A DNA stretch of 64,000 bases, from NCBI RefSeq assembly GCF_900109455.1, contig NZ_FOAG01000007.1, positions 1-64,000 on the forward strand, given 5' to 3'. Below are positions 60,696-64,000 of the stretch, piece by piece (within the stretch, counting starts at the first letter, position 1; the number at the start of each line of letters is the position of its first letter). Made by a program: the position numbers and the translations under genes. The notes below the pieces were generated by a model, which saw only the letters and a program-made list of their open reading frames with translations, had not been told where the DNA came from and searched no databases. Source of the stretch: Roseovarius azorensis. GTDB taxonomy: Bacteria; Pseudomonadota; Alphaproteobacteria; Rhodobacterales; Rhodobacteraceae.

Positions 60696-60934
60696 CTATT
60701 GGCGCAAGAGTCGGATTCGCGCAAGGTTTTTCCACATCTAGTGGGCGAGTCCTCACCGAACACAAGGCTGTTTGGTGTCCTACTGCATGGTGTAACGCAC
60801 CGCATCTCACGAAAAGGGACAGGGCAGAACTCTTTTCGGAGGTGTCCGAAATGGCTTTTGAACGCACCAAAGCTTGCCTTTTGGTAGTTTTGGATATACA
60901 TATTTGGATGTTTATCCATGCCTGAGAGGACAAG

Positions 60935-61162
60935 ATGCAAGTTGCCAAATGGGGAAACTCCCTTGCCGTCCGGCTGCCCGCAGATCTGGTGCGGGAACTC
61001 GGCTTAAAGGAAGGCGATCAGGTCGACCTGGTAAAGGACGATGGAACCATTCGTGTGAGACGCCAACCTCGCGCTGATGAAGTCCTACAGGGGCTAAGGC
61101 GTTTTCGCGGAAAACTGCCCAAGGACGCGCGTCTAGGCCGCGACGCCGCGCATGAGCGCTGA
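60935..61162 (+). CDS. vapB: VapB-type antitoxin
   Basis: A 75-residue AbrB-fold antitoxin: MQVAKWGNSLAVRLPADLVR and GDQVDLVKDDGTIRVRR form the DNA-binding swapped hairpin, and the C-terminal EVLQGLRRFRGKLPKDARLG wraps the toxin. ATG 60935 follows GAGAGGACAAG. The end overlaps vapC by 11 bases. Confidence 0.92.
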   Translation: MQVAKWGNSLAVRLPADLVRELGLKEGDQVDLVKDDGTIRVRRQPRADEVLQGLRRFRGKLPKDARLGRDAAHER

Positions 61163-61547
61163 ATTCGCAGATACGAATGTTGTGCTCTACCTGCTCGACG
61201 ATGGTCCAAAGGCTGAGAGGGCAGAGGAAATTCTGGGGCAGGGACCCCGGATCAGCGTCCAAGTCCTGAACGAAGCGATGGTAAATTGCCGGCGGAAAGC
61301 TGGTCTCAGTTGGGAAGATACCGGAGCGTTTCTTGAGGGTATTAAGTCCTTATGCCCTGTCGAGGACCTCACGATTCAAACCCATCAAGTGGGTCGCGCG
61401 TTGGCGGAGAAATACCAGTTATCGGTCTATGACGCGATGATCGTGTCTGCCGCGCTGCTCGCTGGGTGCACGACGTTATGGACTGAGGACATGCACGACG
61501 GATTGCTAGTCGAAGATCGGCTGCGCGTCGTCAATCCATTTGCCTGA
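61152..61547 (+). CDS. vapC: VapC PIN-domain ribonuclease toxin
   Basis: A 131-residue PIN domain with the acidic quartet: Asp in FADTNVVLYLL, Glu in VLNEAMVNCRR, Asp in LSVYDAMIVSAAL and Asp in LWTEDMHDGL. VapC toxins cut tRNA or rRNA. Its 3' end overlaps the convergent recombinase gene by 17 bases. Confidence 0.92.
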   Translation: MSAEFADTNVVLYLLDDGPKAERAEEILGQGPRISVQVLNEAMVNCRRKAGLSWEDTGAFLEGIKSLCPVEDLTIQTHQVGRALAEKYQLSVYDAMIVSAALLAGCTTLWTEDMHDGLLVEDRLRVVNPFA

Positions 61548-62427
61548 CCAGCAACCCAAGTCGCTCCGCCCGTTCCAACAGCATTCTGACTGAGGAAGGC
61601 TGCCAGCTGGTGCGACCGCGAGGGGTGCGCTCACGCATGGATTCCAGTTGGTAGCAGATTGCCTGCAAGGTGATCTCGGGGTCAGCACCTTTGATTGCCG
61701 CGACAATCGCGGGCAGGCGATCGTCGGTTTCGCGACGTCCAGCGCGTCCAAGCACTTCAGCGGGCAGAAAGCCGTCGCGCACATATGCTTTCACGGCGCG
61801 GAGCAGGCGGCTTTGGGTCCAATGGCGATCTGGGGGCAGGGGGCCATTGATAATCCGCAGGACGTCTTCCCAAGCCATATCGGGGCGCAAGCGGCGCACA
61901 TGGGGCACCCAATCTTGCGCGGTCTCGTTCAGGCGCTCCATGTAGCCGTCCTGTCGCGCCAGCCGCACCTTGCGCAGCGCGGCGGGATCCTTGGCGCTTA
62001 GCCCAGGATTGCCACCAACGCGACCTTTGGCGCGCGCAGAGGCCAGCCCGGCCTTGGTGCGCTCGCGGATTAGGGCGCGTTCGAATTCGGCAGCAGCGCC
62101 CAAAACCTGCAACGTAAACTTGCCTTGCGGCGATGCAGTGTCGATCGGGTCTTGGAGGGAGCGGAAGAAGGCTCCTTTGCCCTCCAGCCGCTCAATCACC
62201 TCCAGCAAGTGCGACAAAGACCGCGCAAGCCGGTCGATCCGTACGACAACCAGCGTGTCGCCGCTCTGGACGCGTTCGAGCACCCGCGCAAGCACCGGAC
62301 GCGCGCGATTGCCGCCAGACGCGTGCTCTTCGAAGATTTCGACGCATCCTGCGGCTTGTAGGGCCTCAGACTGGGGCAGGGGGGTCTGATCCTCTGTGGA
62401 AACGCGGGCATAGCCAATCAGGGGCAT
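61531..62427 (-). CDS. Serine recombinase (resolvase/invertase)
   Basis: A 298-residue recombinase. The catalytic domain has IGYARVSTEDQTPLPQSEAL (Ser10), VVVRIDRLARSLSHLLEVIE, then the E helix LQVLGAAAEFERALIRERTK. A long C-terminal region (about 150 residues) is much larger than the HTH of Tn3 resolvases and contains LRRVRLARQDGYM-like and DEGFLPAEVLGRAG-like helices. It may resolve plasmid multimers at the repeat region just upstream. It is intact, unlike the resolvase relic at 22381. Confidence 0.9.
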   Translation of the reverse strand: MPLIGYARVSTEDQTPLPQSEALQAAGCVEIFEEHASGGNRARPVLARVLERVQSGDTLVVVRIDRLARSLSHLLEVIERLEGKGAFFRSLQDPIDTASPQGKFTLQVLGAAAEFERALIRERTKAGLASARAKGRVGGNPGLSAKDPAALRKVRLARQDGYMERLNETAQDWVPHVRRLRPDMAWEDVLRIINGPLPPDRHWTQSRLLRAVKAYVRDGFLPAEVLGRAGRRETDDRLPAIVAAIKGADPEITLQAICYQLESMRERTPRGRTSWQPSSVRMLLERAERLGLLVRQMD

Positions 62428-62439
62428 GAAAACGGGCCG

Positions 62440-62477
62440 TTTGCAATTTAAGATATCGCAAATAAACGACCATTTGC
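62440..62477. promoter_or_regulatory. Candidate res site / recombinase operator
   Basis: TTTGC-N13-GCAAA (62440-62462) overlaps GCAAAT-N8-ATTTGC (62458-62477). These dyads lie immediately upstream of the recombinase start and could be its crossover or binding sites. Confidence 0.45.
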
Positions 62478-62545
62478 CTGCGGGTGCGGGCCGATTGGTT
62501 TTCCCAACCCACCTTAACTACTCTACCCTTTGGGTTGGGTGCGTC

Positions 62546-62586
62546 TTGACATGAGCAAGTTGAGACGCTATTTATCTAGACAGATA
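62546..62586 (+). promoter_or_regulatory. Promoter and operator of the Phd/PIN pair
   Basis: -35 TTGACA (62546-62551), 17-base spacer, -10 TATTTA (62569-62574). TATCT-AGAC-AGATA (62573-62586) is a perfect dyad overlapping the -10, followed by CTAGCTAG. The antitoxin probably binds here. Confidence 0.7.
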
Positions 62587-62602
62587 GCTAGCTAGGTGAA
62601 AA

Positions 62603-62848
62603 ATGATGTGGACTGTTCAGGATGCAAAAAACAAGTTCAGCGCGGTTGTTGACGCAGCACTTGCCGGCACGCCGCAAGAGGTGACGCGCCGAGGCAAGCC
62701 AGCGGTGGTCGTCCTTTCTTCAGATGAGTACCACCGGCTCCTGGAGGGTGCGGTGAAGGCGCGCGAGAGCTTTGCAGAACATCTGATGGCATTTCCCGGT
62801 GGGGATATCACTCGCGCCTCGGCCGCACCGCGTGATGTAAGCTTCTGA
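62603..62848 (+). CDS. Phd/YefM-type antitoxin
   Basis: An 81-residue antitoxin: MWTVQDAKNKFSAVVDAALA, then QEVTRRGKPAVVVLSSDEYH is the classic Phd N-terminal DNA-binding fold; the C-terminal 25 residues bind the toxin. ATG 62603 (or 62606) follows a weak GGTGAAAA. It overlaps the toxin start by one base. Confidence 0.92.
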   Translation: MMWTVQDAKNKFSAVVDAALAGTPQEVTRRGKPAVVVLSSDEYHRLLEGAVKARESFAEHLMAFPGGDITRASAAPRDVSF

Positions 62849-63249
62849 TGTACATTCTCGACACTAACGTCATCTCGGCCGTGCGCCGCCCGGATCGAGC
62901 TCCCCAAGTGGCGGCCTGGTTGCGCGGCAAGGCTGAGCAGGAACTTTTTCTGAGTGTCATCACGCTGGGCGAAATTGAGCGCGGCATTCGCCAGCAGGAG
63001 ACCCGCGACCCTATGTTTGCCAGCGATCTCCGCACGTGGCTCGATCGGACGGTCTTGCTATTCTCGGACCGGCTGCTTGCTTTTGAGGCCGAGGATGCAC
63101 GCATCTGGGGACGGCTCTCAGCCGAGATCGGCCATACCGGTGCTGATCTGATGATCGCCGCGTCGGCGCTACGTCATGGCGCTATCGTCGTGACCGGGAA
63201 TATCAGTGACTTTGCGCCGACCGGTGCTGCGTTGGAGAATCCGTTCTAG
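62848..63249 (+). CDS. PIN-domain toxin (FitB/VapC type)
   Basis: A 133-residue PIN ribonuclease: Asp5 in YILDTNVISAVRR, Glu in SVITLGEIERGI, Asp in TGADLMIAASAL and a late NISDFAP. The pairing of Phd-type antitoxin with FitB-type PIN toxin is common. Likely maintains the plasmid. Confidence 0.92.
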   Translation: MYILDTNVISAVRRPDRAPQVAAWLRGKAEQELFLSVITLGEIERGIRQQETRDPMFASDLRTWLDRTVLLFSDRLLAFEAEDARIWGRLSAEIGHTGADLMIAASALRHGAIVVTGNISDFAPTGAALENPF

Positions 63250-63278
63250 GCTGAATGCCCTGTGGTAGGGCAGGGGGG

Positions 63279-64000
63279 TCACAACCCCGCCGCTTTGGTC
63301 AGGTTCACCCGGAACCGATCACGGCGACGTTGATAGCGGCGGGTCATCTCGGCCGAGGCGTGGCCGAGCTGCTTCTGGACATAGCGCTCGTCGACCTCGG
63401 CCGAAGAGGCCAGGCCGGCACGTAAGCTGTGCCTCGAAAACAGCGCCAGCCGTTCTTTCTCGGGCAGGTCTGACCGGATGCTCGTGTCCAGCACGGTGCG
63501 CTTGATAAGTCGCGCAACATGCTTGTCATTGAGCCGCGCCTCCAACGCGCGCTTGCCGTCGCGCGAGGTGCGGACAAAGACCGGCCCGAAGTCGATCTTC
63601 GAGAAATGCAGCCATTGTTCCAGCGCATGGACGGGACAGGTCTGATCTGACGAGCCGCGCCCGATCTCGACCTCGCGCCAGCCGGTCTTGCCGTTCAGGG
63701 TGAGCAGGGTGCCTTTGTCGAAGATCTCGATCCAGCCGCCGCTGCCGGGAGTGTCGTCCTTGTGGACGTCGAGACTGACGATTTCGGACCGGCGCAGACC
63801 ACCGGCATATCCGATCAGCAAGATCGCCCGATCCCTGAGCCCACGCAGGTCGAAAGGAAGGGTGGCGACCATCGCGAGAATATCCTCGGCCAGGAGCGCC
63901 TCCTTCTGCAGCGGCGGGCGCGCGTGCCTGCGTTTGATCCCGGCCAGCACAGTTGCGATGTGACGGTTCATTCGATCGAGGGTGAAACCGCGTTGCGCGT
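63279..64000 (-). CDS. Tyrosine recombinase/integrase, N-terminus beyond the window
   Basis: The last 240 residues of a phage-type integrase. The core-binding to catalytic transition is at LQKEALLAEDILAMVATLPF. The catalytic residues are Arg in GGLRRSEIVSL, His-x-x-Arg in RHSLRAGLASSAE, His in QLGHASAEMTRRY, with the Tyr nucleophile YQRRRD. The frame stays open to base 64000, so the start is outside. It could be an XerC/D-like plasmid resolution enzyme. Confidence 0.9.
   Translation of the reverse strand, partial: AQRGFTLDRMNRHIATVLAGIKRRHARPPLQKEALLAEDILAMVATLPFDLRGLRDRAILLIGYAGGLRRSEIVSLDVHKDDTPGSGGWIEIFDKGTLLTLNGKTGWREVEIGRGSSDQTCPVHALEQWLHFSKIDFGPVFVRTSRDGKRALEARLNDKHVARLIKRTVLDTSIRSDLPEKERLALFSRHSLRAGLASSAEVDERYVQKQLGHASAEMTRRYQRRRDRFRVNLTKAAGL

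Noticed and set aside
1-64000. CRISPR arrays, tRNA and rRNA genes
   Set aside because: No regularly spaced repeats, cloverleaf or rRNA-like sequence noticed on either strand.

Overview
The window looks like part of a large conjugative repABC plasmid (or chromid) from an alphaproteobacterium, most likely Rhodobacteraceae/Roseobacter group. Evidence: a repA-repB-repC operon with two 16-bp parS-type palindromes behind repC, a near-complete VirB-type secretion operon, a VirD4-like coupling protein, a relaxase with its accessory protein, high GC content and frequent 4-base ATGA/GTGA gene overlaps. Both ends run out of the window: a gene tail at 1-95 and an integrase open at 64000.

Layout. (1) 1-834: degraded sequence. 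(2) 835-7369: HTH regulator, then a four-gene cassette of glycine-betaine/quaternary-amine-type ABC transporter (binding protein, ATPase, double-length permease) translationally coupled to an amidase. (3) 7397-8853: an IS3-family element that has truncated an SRAP (YedK/HMCES-type) gene. (4) 9454-10520: small minus-strand genes. (5) 10677-22185: conjugative T4SS operon in the order unknown-virB1-B2-B3-B4-lipoprotein-second transglycosylase-B5-B8-B9-B10-B11-two small genes-B6. (6) 22381-27505: acquired defence island placed against a broken serine resolvase. It holds two TIR-type proteins, a membrane protein, two tiny conserved-looking proteins, and a NotI-like restriction/C5-methylase/Vsr set with an RHH regulator. 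(7) 27540-32948: structured non-coding stretch, then virD4, relaxase and mobilisation accessory gene on the minus strand. (8) 33465-41619: small plasmid genes, an SH3-plus-thermonuclease fusion, an IS5/IS427-type insertion, a DUF2493 gene, an HTH/DUF3800 pair and a hypothetical/XRE-ImmA pair. (9) 41798-55546: minus-strand maintenance block with a double DUF736 protein, a giant methylase-helicase, an IS110 element, PrlF-YhaV, a large ParB-like protein, DUF3768 and an ArdC-type protein. Several of these genes share an upstream motif close to AAAGGGAAAGCAGGCTTT. (10) 55801-56856: dead fic gene. (11) 56943-60695: parS, repC, putative counter-transcript RNA, repB, repA and a repA operator candidate. 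(12) 60935-64000: VapBC, serine recombinase, a second Phd/PIN toxin-antitoxin and an integrase fragment.

How it works together: repABC plus parS and three toxin-antitoxin systems keep the replicon. The VirB operon, VirD4 and relaxase move it. ArdC, the DUF736 protein and the methylase-helicase fit the establishment block common on such plasmids. The TIR/RM island is cargo defence. The most promising undescribed system is the 22705-24770 module of two TIR-type proteins, one multi-pass membrane protein and two small proteins.
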